64,000 nt of DNA from Ectobius pallidus (Eukaryota; Arthropoda; Insecta; Blattodea; Ectobiidae), in NCBI GenBank assembly GCA_964059195.1, contig CAXKWD010000007.1, forward strand, positions 21,959,023 through 22,023,022. The letters run 5' to 3'. The notes below the pieces were generated by a model that saw nothing but the letters and a program-made list of their open reading frames with translations, searched no databases and was not told the origin of the DNA. Position 1 is the first letter of the stretch. Each line of letters starts with the position of its first letter. Below, one piece after another: positions 34,328-45,720 of the stretch. The translations under genes were made by a program, and so were the position numbers.

Positions 34328-35040
34328 GAGTTCAAAGAACACCGTGAATCAGAAGATAACCTTGGTGTCAAGCTTGGTGTGTTGTAACCTGGTTCCCTCC
34401 CCTTTGACATTTCCCTATATCTTTAGTCTGCAAGTGCTAATATACATTTCCGATAGGCCTATATAAATGGAACTTGAAAATAGACACAATAAAGACGAAT
34501 GTAAGAAAACAGAATAATGCTGTGATTTATTATGTAGGCTACTATAATTATTACAGAAGAGTAATATTAATTAATAAAGAAAACGATGTAATCACCTATA
34601 GGACCATGGTAATGCTGTTAATCTACCTCGTAATTTTCTCCCATGCATCATCCATCTCTTTTATGTTTACTCTAATTGTTGCTTTGCATTCCGTTATTGT
34701 CTTGTACTTCGTCACGATTGCACTTCGTAGATATTTTTTTAGGTATTGATAAGTTTGTCCCTTGATTCTTTTTGTCATTATCTTTCAATTCACCATAAAA
34801 AAGACAAGGGTACCGCGTAATGAAGTGCATTCATGGAAACGAATTTTTAACCACTGCTATTTGGTTTGCTACTGTTTCTATTTCCTACGGGAGTTAAAAT
34901 CTTATTAGTTAACCCTCTGCCGGAATAGCATGGTGAAACACGTGATTCACAAGGAAGGGTTAAATTTTTTCCAAAGTTAACAAACCCGAGATTAGAGTAC
35001 ATTTAACCCCTGTCGATGAGACCGGGCGTAGGTCTCCCTG

Positions 35041-35237
35041 TATAAGTAGGTCTTCTTTAGACCACACTAAGCTTGGTGTAAAAAATTCAATTTCTCTCTA
35101 GCTCATTAAAATTAAACAAAAGCTTCTCAGAAGGCCGGCAACCATATGATCATATTATATATTGTGTACATGTACGCGATGAAATTGTGAATAATTCACT
35201 TCAGAACCTGTGTTTTAATACAAAGTTTTCTCACTAG
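35041..35237 (+). promoter_or_regulatory. Conserved 5' block of LRR gene 3
   Basis: TATAAGTA lies at 35041-35048, just after a GAGACC...GGTCTC inverted repeat. The block ends with the acceptor TTTTCTCACTAG. This is the least disturbed version of the block and the best guide to the ancestral promoter or first intron. The promoter role is inferred from conservation and position only. Confidence 0.45.
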
Positions 35238-36677
35238 ATGTCACATCACCGTCAACCAGAGAAACTTTCTGAGCTCGCAATCACATCCTTCACGGAATAC
35301 ATGGAAGATGAAGTTCTGCAATTGATTCAGAGGGTTCGTCCAACGTCATCGTTCGAAATTATACAGTTAATTACGGAGTTGGGGAAGGATTGTCCAATAT
35401 CGTCGGAAATACTTGCTGTTGTGTCGAGAAAATGCATAGAACTGAAACGCTTCTTCCACGGCATGAGGCTTCCAGAGCCTATTGTAAATGAATTGACAGG
35501 ATACCTACTGAAAATTTTAAAAAACTTGTACACGTGTCCCCCGGGTTTCAGATATTGTAGGGAAGCAACAATTCAGAAGTACTTTTTAAGTAGAGAACCT
35601 GTATTCAGGCCAATAACTGAAGTTTTCATTCATCGCGACGTTACAGAAATAAATCTGGGCACATATAAGTCGATTTGTTCTCCATTTGACAAAATTATCT
35701 CCTGTGAATTCATTGTGCCTATGGTCCTAAGACAAGCTCATAAGTTACAAAATTTAAAGGCACTGAATCTAAGACTAAAATCTGAATTCCACGTTCAAAT
35801 AAATAAGCTAGTTCTTCCGCCACAACTCGAAGAGCTGACGTTGTGTGAAGAACCATCCATCGCCGGTGAAGGTTTAAGAAGTGTTGTCGAATCATGCCCA
35901 AAACTAAAACATTTAAAGCTTACCGTCGCATCTGAAGAAGGCATACATCATATCCTTAAGTGTAAACACCTAGAAACACTGCATCTGATAGGAATCCCGG
36001 AGGGACATCTGGAGGAAGCCTGTGTTAAATTTATCGACGGCATTTCAACCGATAAGACGAGCGATCGCTTGTGTACATCAAGTCTAAGGTCATTCGGATT
36101 AACACTGAAAGAGGAGGGCACTTTACGTCTACTTGTTAATAAGTTACCGATGCTAACCGAAATTGTTTTGTGTTTAATGCATGATTTCGACCTGTTTAGT
36201 TTAACACAACTTAAGAATCTTCATTCTCTGCGTTTGGATATCTTGAATAGAACCTCAAATGAGTACAAAAAGATTCTTCCTTATTTAGGTAAAAACCTTG
36301 TGTGTTTGGACTTACGACATTACTACACTCTGGACATAGAATGCATCGGTGAAACATGCAGTAACCTGAAATATTTATGTCTTTCCTCTAAAAAGGAGAT
36401 CAATTCAAAGCCACCTTTGAAAATGTGTCCGAATTTCAAATCAGTTCAACATCTAAAAGTAAATATGCCTCTTGATTTTGATTGGACGGAATTTATTATT
36501 GCGCAATGCGTAAACCTTAAGGTACTTGACGTAAGTCTAAAAAATTTTGATCGTACTGATTTTGAAAATATCCTCAATCGCACCTCTGCTGACAGGTTAG
36601 AGGATATACACTGGTTACCATATGATGAAACTGATTATATATTTGCTGAAAGGCCTGTTATGTATTTTAAAGAGTGA
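35238..36677 (+). CDS. LRR protein paralog 3 (479 residues)
   Basis: This is an intact frame with ATG directly after the acceptor. It has the same layout as the other copies: N-terminal helical region with MRLPEPIVNELTGYLL (F-box-like) near residues 76-91, a variable segment near 95-115 that is a few residues shorter than in genes 1 and 2, and LRRs from about residue 180 (for example CPKLKHLKLTV and CKHLETLHLIG) to about 450. It ends EDIHWLPYDETDY, then VMYFKE. The 3' flank differs from genes 1 and 2: no AATAAA lies directly after the stop. The product is probably soluble and intracellular; the function is unknown. Confidence 0.85.
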   Translation: MSHHRQPEKLSELAITSFTEYMEDEVLQLIQRVRPTSSFEIIQLITELGKDCPISSEILAVVSRKCIELKRFFHGMRLPEPIVNELTGYLLKILKNLYTCPPGFRYCREATIQKYFLSREPVFRPITEVFIHRDVTEINLGTYKSICSPFDKIISCEFIVPMVLRQAHKLQNLKALNLRLKSEFHVQINKLVLPPQLEELTLCEEPSIAGEGLRSVVESCPKLKHLKLTVASEEGIHHILKCKHLETLHLIGIPEGHLEEACVKFIDGISTDKTSDRLCTSSLRSFGLTLKEEGTLRLLVNKLPMLTEIVLCLMHDFDLFSLTQLKNLHSLRLDILNRTSNEYKKILPYLGKNLVCLDLRHYYTLDIECIGETCSNLKYLCLSSKKEINSKPPLKMCPNFKSVQHLKVNMPLDFDWTEFIIAQCVNLKVLDVSLKNFDRTDFENILNRTSADRLEDIHWLPYDETDYIFAERPVMYFKE

Positions 36678-37389
36678 AAATTTTTAAATGAAGTAATTCT
36701 CCGAATTATTCTGAAACCCGCCTATTATTTCTGCCTTTATTATAGTTGGCAATAAGAGATGCACAAAGTATAAATGGCCATCGCAAATCAAGAATAGAAA
36801 GAAACCAAGTAAGTTATAGTGAGTATTATTCATATAAACTACGTGTTCAGTTTTATTTTCTTAAATTAAATAATAAGATGTGAAAATTAATTGACGAATT
36901 GTGTTATTTATTGAATGTAACGCTTGTTACGCCTAAGTTTATGAAAATAAAGCAAGCAAAGAAGTTTATTTGATTATTATTTTAAATTAAATATCAAATT
37001 ATTAATTTATTAATTAAATTAATATTTTGAAATATTCTAATAACATTGATGCTGCATAGCACTACACTTTCTTGTCCTACTATACTGGTAATGAATTTTC
37101 CATTGAGACGTAGCAACAAGTACTTGTAGTGTGTAACAAAAACTCACACGCATTGTTGGTTTCACGAGTTATAGTGTCATATTTAACGAATTACACAAGT
37201 ATATTTACATTTTTTGTGTGATCTAATAGTTCCTACAGTTCCTCGTTCTCATTATTGTGTTCAAGTGAATATTTTCAAGAAATTTATAAGCAATTAACTC
37301 AGTGTTGACTGTTTTTGTGTTGCTGAATTTGCATTCTGCATCTTAGCCATTTTGTGATATCGTTTAGTGTTATAAGAAAAACTAAGTTA

Positions 37390-40300
37390 AATACATTTCG
37401 ATGTATGATGTAGATGTAGTTATCTCGTTCTGTAGATCCTGTGTTGAGTGGGACTCAAGGATATAGAACACGTCAGATTACAATATACAAGCAAGTAATA
37501 AATAATGATATATAATATACTACACTATAAACTTATTCAAACTGGAAATACTCATCCATATTGTAGAAGGTGTGAGTCATTAAAAATTTCTTGAGAGATC
37601 CTTTGAAGGATTTGCTTTTTCTTTGAATACATAATAATTTAATGTTGTTTGGAAGCTTATTGTATCTCTGTATTGCGGAGTAATAAGCGCCTTTCTGAAA
37701 AAGTTTTAATGCATTAACCGGTCTATGTAAATCATTCCTGTTTCTAGTAATATGTTCATGAACACTGCTATTAGTTTGGAATCTCTCAATATTATCTACC
37801 ATATAACACATAACAGAGTATATACACTCCCCTGTGAGAGTGAGGACTTTTAATTTTTCAAAGAGCGGTTTGCATGATTCTCTCCTTTTCCTTCCACACA
37901 TTATTCTAATTGCTTGCTTTTGTAGCTTAAATATTTTATCCCTATGGGTCGAGTTACCCCAGAATATGATTTCATACTTCATTATCGAGTGGAAATTTGC
38001 AAAATACACCATGCGTAAGGCATCCTGTTTTAATTACCTGATTCAGGACTCTTAAGGTAAAGCACGCTGAACTTAGTTTTGGAATTATCATTTCAATATG
38101 TGACTTCCAGTCGAGATGTTGATCAATTTGTAATCCTAAAAATTTGATATTACTAATTTCTTCTATGCTTTGTGTTTGGTAATTAATTACAAGGATTTGG
38201 GCACATCTTTGTTTTGTTCTGAATTGAATACAGTGGGTTTTTTCGATATTAAGCGTCATTTTATTGGCTTGGAACCATATATTTAATTCGTGAAAAGCCT
38301 TTGTAGCTACTCTTGCCAGTTGTTCCTGGGATTTTCCTGTTACAAAAACACTAGTGTCATCCGCGAAAAGCAATACCTTTGTTTCGTCACTTAAGTTATG
38401 TGGCAAGTCATTGATGAAAATTAAAAATAGCAAAGGTCCTAGTATTGATCCCTGTGGTACTCCACTTCTAACTACTCCTAGATTAGATTTGTTTCCATTT
38501 ATTACGACATTTTGAATTCTATCAGACAGGTATGATTTGAACCAATTCAGTGTTAAATTATCTATTCCATAATGTTCCAATTTTTCAATTAATAGTTCAT
38601 GATTTAGCTAAGTCACAGAAAATTCCCAACGTATATTTCTTTTTATCTAGCGCTTCCAGTATTTCTGTGGTGAGTTTAAATGTAGCATTTTCAGTAGACA
38701 TGCCACTTCTAAAACCAAATTGTGATGGTGTAAGAATATTATTCAAATTAAGATAGTAAACTATGCGGTTATATACAACTTTTTCGAATACTTTTGAAAA
38801 TGAAGTTAAGAGCGATATAGGCCTGTAATTTGATGGTAAATTTTTGTCTCCATTTTTAAACAGGGGCTTGCCAATTGCATGTTTCATTCTTTCAGGAAAT
38901 ATTCCAGTTTCTAGTGAACAGTTAAATATATGGCTAAGGGGGTTACTAAGTTCCGAACAGCAACTTTTTAATAGCTTATTACTTATGTCATCCCATCCAG
39001 ATGAGCTTTTACTTTTAAGCAATTTTATTATATTTTCAATTTCTATAGAGGAAGTCAGTGTGATTTCAAATTTATGGTTAAAAATTGTAGATTTTGTCAG
39101 AAGGTCTATTGCCTTGACACTGGTATTGTTGGTGGGAACACAATTCTCTGCAATATTTATGAAGTGGTTATTAAATGCATTTGTAATATCTGATAGATTG
39201 TCTAGTTTCTTATTTTTGTATATTAATGACGTACAATCACTTTTTTCCTTTGCTTTCCCTGTTTCATTTTTTACTATAATCCATATAGTCTTAACTTTGT
39301 TGTTTGATTTATTAATTATTTGTTAAAAATACCTGCTCTTTGCTTCTTTAATAACCTTTTTAAGCACATTGCAATATCTTTTATAATACACATTCTGAGT
39401 TTGATTGTTATGGTTCTGTATTGTAAATAGAGCTCTCTTTTTTTAGCACATGATATTTTAATACCAGGGGTTAGCCATGCTTTATTATTTAAATTAGGTA
39501 TTTTAGTAGTTGTCTTAGTTGGCCTCAAAGTGTCGCAACACGATATTTAGAAATTCATTTAATTTACTATCAACAGTGTTATAGGTAAATATAGTTTCCC
39601 AATTTTCATTTGCAAGATCTTGTTTGAAACTTAAAATCGAAACATCATTCATTACTCTGATAATATTACTATGGGTATGTTTGCTAGTCGGATATGCTTC
39701 AGTATTGTTTAACATTACCATCTGAGCATCATGGTCTGATAACCCATTTATTATTGGGATCGCTTCAAACTTCAAGTTTTTTTCTTTATTTAAGAATATA
39801 CTCGTATTATCTATTGTTGTTTGAGAGTTGTTTTGAATTCTAGTTGGGAAGTTCACTATGAAGTCTAGATGATAACTACCTACTAAGGACAGAAGTCTTG
39901 CCTTATTTTCACTATCAGTTGACATGTCTACATTAAAATCACCACACAGTATCATATTTACACTATTATTATATAATGAATTAAGAACCTTTTCTAACTG
40001 ATTGATAAAATAGTTGTAATTACCTGATGGTGCTCTGTAGATTGTTATTATTACAAACGTGTCATTGTCAGTTTCCACTCTTGCTGAGCAACATTCGAAA
40101 TCCTGTTCCTTGCAAAAGGAACTGGTGTCTATATCATTAAAATCTAAGTTTCTTTTGATAAAAATACTCACACCTCCACATTTTTTGGAACGTCTACAAA
40201 AATTTGAAAAGAAAGAAAAATTATCAATTTTTAATTGTTCCAGCTCTTTTTCTGCACAGTGGTGTTCTGTCAAACAAATAACTTGAATTTCCTGTAGATT

Positions 40301-40730
40301 AGAATTAATTGAATCCTGAATTGCTAAGTTGAATTCTTCAATTTTATTTTCAAGTCCCCTTATATTTTGATGTATTAATGTAAATGATGTATTAATTCTA
40401 GTTTTTGGCTTAACTGAAGTATTATTCTTATCTTGAGGTACACATAAAAGTTGTTTATTTCTTCGATTTAGATTCCCCCTAAAAAATGACATGATCCACC
40501 TACTATGACAGGAATAGGCCTGCTACAATTAGATACATTACTCTTTACTTCTTCAGCAACAAGTTTTGCTAGAGTCTTCTTCCCTCTGGAGTTCAGATGG
40601 AGTCCATGTCGAGTGAATTCTTCTCTTCTTAGGCTATTAACAGATACAATGTTAAAATTTACATGATTACTAGAGAAATCCCTTAACTTGTCGTTCACAG
40701 CTTTCACCTTGGATCGAAGCTCATACCATC
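37390..40730 (-). mobile_element. CR1/Jockey-like LINE on the minus strand, 5'-truncated and decayed
   Basis: Minus-strand frames in order: 40707-40468 (FTRHGLHLNSRGKKTLAKLV, the end of an esterase-type ORF1), 40492-39515 (apurinic-like endonuclease: LIHQNIRGLENK, GDFNVD, GLSDHD), 39528-39316 (linker), 39022-38597 (reverse transcriptase: RPISLLTSFSKVFEK, ending at FCDLAK), 38580-37972 (GVPQGSILGPLLF, LLFADDTSVF) and 38012-37533 (C-terminal part). A short deletion near 38.6 kb removes the AFD part of motif A. It sits inside the Jockey-like LINE; no duplication was identified, and both ends are approximate. Confidence 0.8.
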
Positions 40731-40734
40731 AGCC

Positions 40735-42966
40735 CTGATTCTGGGAATTTAATAATCAACAATCCATCTTCCTCTGCTAATATAATTTCGTCCCCTGAAA
40801 CTCAAAACAAGTTTCAGAATAGTCAAAATACATCAACAGACCAGCTTACCAGGCCTCAAAGCTTTCTGCACCCACCATCACTAGTGCTAAATCAGTCTGT
40901 ACAACAGCATTCTATGCAGTTGTCGGTTTCAACGACAAATCCTAATACAAACCATTCTCTTGCAGCAGCACATGTAAATAAACGAAATAATAAACGCCAA
41001 CGTGAAGATTATTCTAATTCAATGGACACTAATTCTATTTCTGAAGGCACTTTTCAAGTCCCTAATAAAAACATACAATTTTAGCTGCTCATGTTAACAG
41101 CATATATGTGGTTGACTTAACAGCTATTCACAACAAGTTTTCTGTACTAAAGTCTATTTCAGCCAGCCTGATAGGAAGGAAAAACAATTTCTCCTCTCCT
41201 CCCCTCGTTCCACTGGCTACCGTCGGAGGAGAGGCTAGTACGGTCCATTCCAAAAACATTGATTCGACTACTAGGAATAATCATACCAAAATATGAAAAT
41301 TATGTGTTACATAGGTACGGAAGTTGGAGTAATCAATAATACAGTTATATTAGATGAAAATAGAGATGGGATATTCATAATTAATAACTAACATACATTG
41401 CATACACAAATAATATTATTTATATATAGAGATTTTCTTATACACACTCACAGACACTATAACTACTAATTTAACTATACACACTGCGTAATATGGCATT
41501 TGAAACGACACGTGCAGTAAACCACTTCGAGACCGTCTGCGACAATGTTTTTTTGGAGACTGTAGTTGCCCAAGATCTGAAACAGGTACGCCATTCCTGA
41601 TTAGTCTCATACCCACGCTTATTAACACCAAGAAAATAATGTTATTTAAAATTAAGCCTATTGTTGTACATATTTTACTTATGAGATTACTATAATCACG
41701 TTTAGATGGTTATCGCATCGCATCTCAATTAAAACTACGTTGTTTATACTCCAGTAGTAAAACATTCTAACGTAAATATCAGAGCTGTGAGTAGGGGGTT
41801 GAAAGCGGTAAAAAGAACGGCAATTCGTCACATTGGAACTCCAGTCCGGTTCCGTGGCGGGGACTGAGAATGTTATGATTTTCTATCAGGTTCCCTGAGA
41901 TACCGTATATATGACATGGATGAAACCAGTTCTAACACAAGTGATCCTACACAGTCAGTACCAAAGGTCAAAATACCACCCATTTTTCTACACCAAGTAA
42001 ATAACTACCAAAAAACAATAAAAGATCTGACCTCTATAATTGGTGATAAATTCTGAACTCAGCAGCAAGGTAAAGTCTTAAAAATAAATACACTTAATGT
42101 GTCAGATTTCAGATCCATAACAAAGTTCTTAGAGGCTAGTGAGTTGCCATTTCATATTTACAGAGATCCAACTAACAAAAAACTGGAAGTTGTACTACGA
42201 AATGTGCCCTTCTCACTTACAAATGAAGAAGTCCTTGAGGAACTAAAATCTGCTGATCTGCCAGTAACAAACGTAGTTAGATTACTACATCGTGACAAAA
42301 AGCCTATGCCCATGTGTGTAGTAGAATTACTCAATAACGAGGAAGCCAAACGCATATTTGAATTGACTCATATACAGCATGCTATTATCTCGGTGGAATA
42401 TCGCCGTAAATCACCAAATATTCCACAATGCACTAGATGCCAGCGTTATGGTCATACAAATACTTTTGTCATCTTTCACCACGATGTGTGAAATGCAAAA
42501 ATGACCACCATTTTCTGAGTGTAACAAGCCCAAGCACATAGAACCAACTTGTGTTAACTGTGGACAGAATCATCCCGCAAATTTCAAAGGTTGTTCTTAC
42601 TACTTGGCTTATAAGGATACCCATAAACGGCGTAACTCTACAGTACACAGTGCAACAATAAACAATACATCAACATCACCATCTCCTCCAATCAATGATG
42701 ATATGAATTTTCCACCCATGCCTAGGAGGTCTCCTACGACTGCAGAAACACAGCAAACATCAACTTCTGGTGCTCAATCAACGGCATGGCCCCTACGTCC
42801 AAACATCAATGCAAGATCTGCTACTAGTGATACTAGTTCTACATCCCTGACTGATCACATAATTATTCTTATCCCAGTGCTACTGTCTTTTATCAAACCT
42901 TACCTTCCACAAATCAAGTCTTTCATTGCAAGTATAATAACTACTGTATTACAAAATGGCCAATAA
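40735..42966 (+). pseudogene. Jockey-like LINE ORF1 (gag-like), broken and split by a module
   Basis: The N-terminal polar part runs from about 40735 to 41296 with a frame change near 41082. An unrelated stretch of about 520 bp (41395-41915) follows. ORF1 resumes at 41925 with PPIFLHQVNNYQKTIKDLTS and stops at 42056. The frame 42099-42491 has the RNA-binding region and the first zinc knuckle (CTRCQRYGHT), then breaks, with a further knuckle (CVNCGQNHPANFKGC) near 42.56 kb. The last frame, 42604-42966, overlaps the start of ORF2 at 42956. Such proteins coat LINE RNA; this copy cannot be made whole. Confidence 0.82.
41395..41915 (+). mobile_element. Approximately 520-bp module inserted in LINE ORF1
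   Basis: This stretch, from CATTGCATACACA to about GAGATACCGTATA, has no LINE coding similarity that I can see and interrupts ORF1. A close copy at 31720-32246 follows the same ORF1 piece. No inverted termini or duplication were identified. Confidence 0.55.
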
Positions 42967-45720
42967 TTCAAGATGTTCTTTCTCTTCCCTCACTTTACTG
43001 AACTGGAATGCAAACGGCATTAAAGCTAAACGCCAGTGTTTCCTTGAATTCCTATCCAGACACAACATAGATGTAGCTTGTGTTACAGAAACACACTTGA
43101 TTGAATTGGAAAAGTTTAAAGTTCCAGGTTATAAGACATACAGAACTGATCGAAATGCTCCAATAGCGTCAGGAGGTGTGGCTGTAATTGTTAAAAGTAA
43201 GTTGAAACATAGTTCTGTATACTTACCCTCCCTGAAAGGTCTTGAAGCTTGTTCAGTTAAAGTTCATTTGCGCAATAATACTGAACTGTTAATTATATCT
43301 GCCTATAAACCACCCTCTGCACGCCTAAACTCACAAGACTTTCAGAACTTATTCGATATATCCACGCCACCATTCTCCTAGGAGACTTAAATAGTAAAAA
43401 TGAAATTTGGGGCTGTAGAGTTACAACTCCTAATGGTCGTCGTCTTCTAGATACAATTAATGCTAATGCAATTCACATTGTAGCCCCATCTATGCCGATG
43501 TATTATTCTAACAATCCAAATGTTTCTCCTGATATATTGGACATAGCACTTACAAAGAACTTCTCTTCTAAACTTTTCACGCATGTCTTACCTGAATTAG
43601 ACTGTGATCATTGTCCAGTAATCCATACTTTCTGTGATGAACAGGAATTTGCTACCCGACCTCCTAGTTTACTTAAAGGATTTGTAAACTGGGAAATTTT
43701 CAAAGAAAATCTGGATTCAGGACTGCAACTATTACTGCCTTTTAAAGAAAGAAGTGACGTCGTGGCTGCTGTAGATCATTTTACAAACATAATCTGTTCT
43801 TCCTTGAAGTCAGCAGTGTCGTCTCCTCGCTCAATTAACCGAGCAAGATTTCATGAGGAAATTCCAGCAAAAATAATCAAATTGATAAAAACTAAACATC
43901 AGGTACGAAGATTATGGCAAAATGAAAGACAACCTTGGCAGCGCCAAAGATTGAATCAACTAATAAGACAAGTAAAAAAGGCATTGGATGATTATAGATT
44001 TAAATCGTACCAACAGCATCTTTCTACCATTTCGCCACATGACTGTACATTATGGAAAGAAACAAAAAGAATTCTCCGTGAACCTACTATAATACCACCT
44101 TTGAAAATAGCAAACGATCATTATACAAGTGACGCAGATAAATGTAAAATTTTTGCTGATTTTTTGGAGCATACTTTTACACCTAATCCTGTAATCAATG
44201 ACGAACACAATTCAAAAATAGAAGACGAACCAAAATTTTATGTCACCGCACCTTTGCCAATTCGCTTTACTGCTCCCAGTGAATTAGATTTTATAATTAA
44301 AAATCTGCAAAGCAAGAAGTCACCTGGACATGACTTGATTCCAAACTTAGCTTTGAAGCATTTGACTAGGAAAGCTCTTGCCTTTCTTGCCTCCATATTT
44401 AATGCTCTTCTCCGTTTGGGACATTTCCCTGAGATCTGGAAACATGCTGAAATCATTGTTTTACATAAGCCTGGAAAACCTGCAAATCTTCCATCTAGGT
44501 ATCGCCCAATAAGTTTACTACCTACATTATCGAAAGTTTTTGAAAAGGTAATCCAACAACGTCTATGTAAATTTTTACATGATAATTCAATCTTACCTCC
44601 ACAACAATTTGATTTCAGAAAACACCATTCTACTACTCACCAACTTCTGCGTGTTACTGAATCCATAGCCCGAGGGTTTGAAGCTAAACATCATACAACA
44701 GCAGTATTTCTCGACTTCAAACAAGCATTTGACAAAATGTGGCATTCTGGCCTTCTCTTTAAGTTGTACGCAATTGGTCTTCCTGACTACCTATATAATA
44801 TTGTGCTAAGCTTCCTCTCAGACCGAACATTCTGTGTCAGAATCGGAAATGATAAATCACCAATCAAGCCTATCAAATCTGGTGTTCCTCAAGGATCAAT
44901 TTTAGGGCTTATTCTCTTCAATGTCTATACTTATGATATGCCATGCCCATCTTTCGCCAACGTCCCTATGTATGCGGACGACACTGCAGTATATACCTCA
45001 CATGAAGATATTCTTACAGCAACTTCTCGTCTGCAATGAGCGTTGTCACGAATAACTGACTGGCTTTCTAAATGACGTATTTCACTTAACTATGCTAAAT
45101 GTGAAGCAATGATCTTCACCTTACGTCGTCCAATAACTCCTCCAGCTATTACTCTTGATGCCATAACTGTTCCATGGAAACCATCTGACCAAGCAGTTAA
45201 ATATCTAGGAGTTCATCTAGTTCGTCGCCTCACTTAGAAGCATCACATTAATATGAAACTAAATTTAGCTTATGCTAGACTCTCGAAACTATATCCTATT
45301 CTCAACAGAAATTCCTCACTCAAATGTGACTATGCAATTCTACTGTATACATCATTAATAAGACCTTTAATAACCTATGCTTGCCCAGTATGGGGTACTG
45401 CTGCTAAAATAAATTAAGAGATTACAAGCTCTTCAGAATAAAACACTACGTATTGCTGTTAACGCTCCATGGTTTGTTCGAAATAGTCAAATTCACAGAG
45501 AACTTGGTCTGCAAAGTATCCATGAATTTATTCGCAAACAAGCTAAACAGTTCTTCGCAGATTTGTATAAAGTTCCAGGAGCAGTACACTTCAATCTTGG
45601 CCATAGAACATCTCAACAAACTAGAATTAAAAGCAGACTACCTCAAGACAATCTCCTGTCAACACCAGAAACATCGGACGAAGATAGTACCTGAAGCATC
45701 ACTTTATCTTTAAACCAGAA
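42956..45720 (+). pseudogene. Jockey-like LINE ORF2 (endonuclease and reverse transcriptase), broken
   Basis: ATG at 42956 overlaps the ORF1 stop. The endonuclease begins LLNWNANGIKAKR with TETHL and SGGVAV; a frameshift near 43380 leads to GDLNSKNEIWGC. The frame 43492-45039 carries the linker and reverse transcriptase: SKKSPGHDLIPN, RYRPISLLPTLSKVFEK, motif A FLDFKQAFDKMWH, SGVPQGSILG and motif C YADDTAVY. It is then broken by several stops (45037, near 45235 and 45415), with remnants such as RPLITYACPVWGT. It would copy LINE RNA at a nicked target if intact. Confidence 0.88.

Larger units (their letters stand above)
13625..35237 (+). repeat. Tandem segmental duplication, unit 2
   Basis: This unit has the same block order as unit 1, expanded by about 13 kb of insertions: the TIR element at 15194, copia at 20594, the TA-inserted elements at 25818 and 28447, the chimeric insertion at 31571, and the elements at 32887 and 33134. 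Blocks without insertions (for example 19000-20580, 25100-25815, 30360-31560, 34330-35040) contain no recognisable gene. Confidence 0.85.

Noticed and set aside
37834..39326. Plus-strand frames across 37.8-39.3 kb
   Set aside because: They are antisense to the minus-strand LINE reverse transcriptase.
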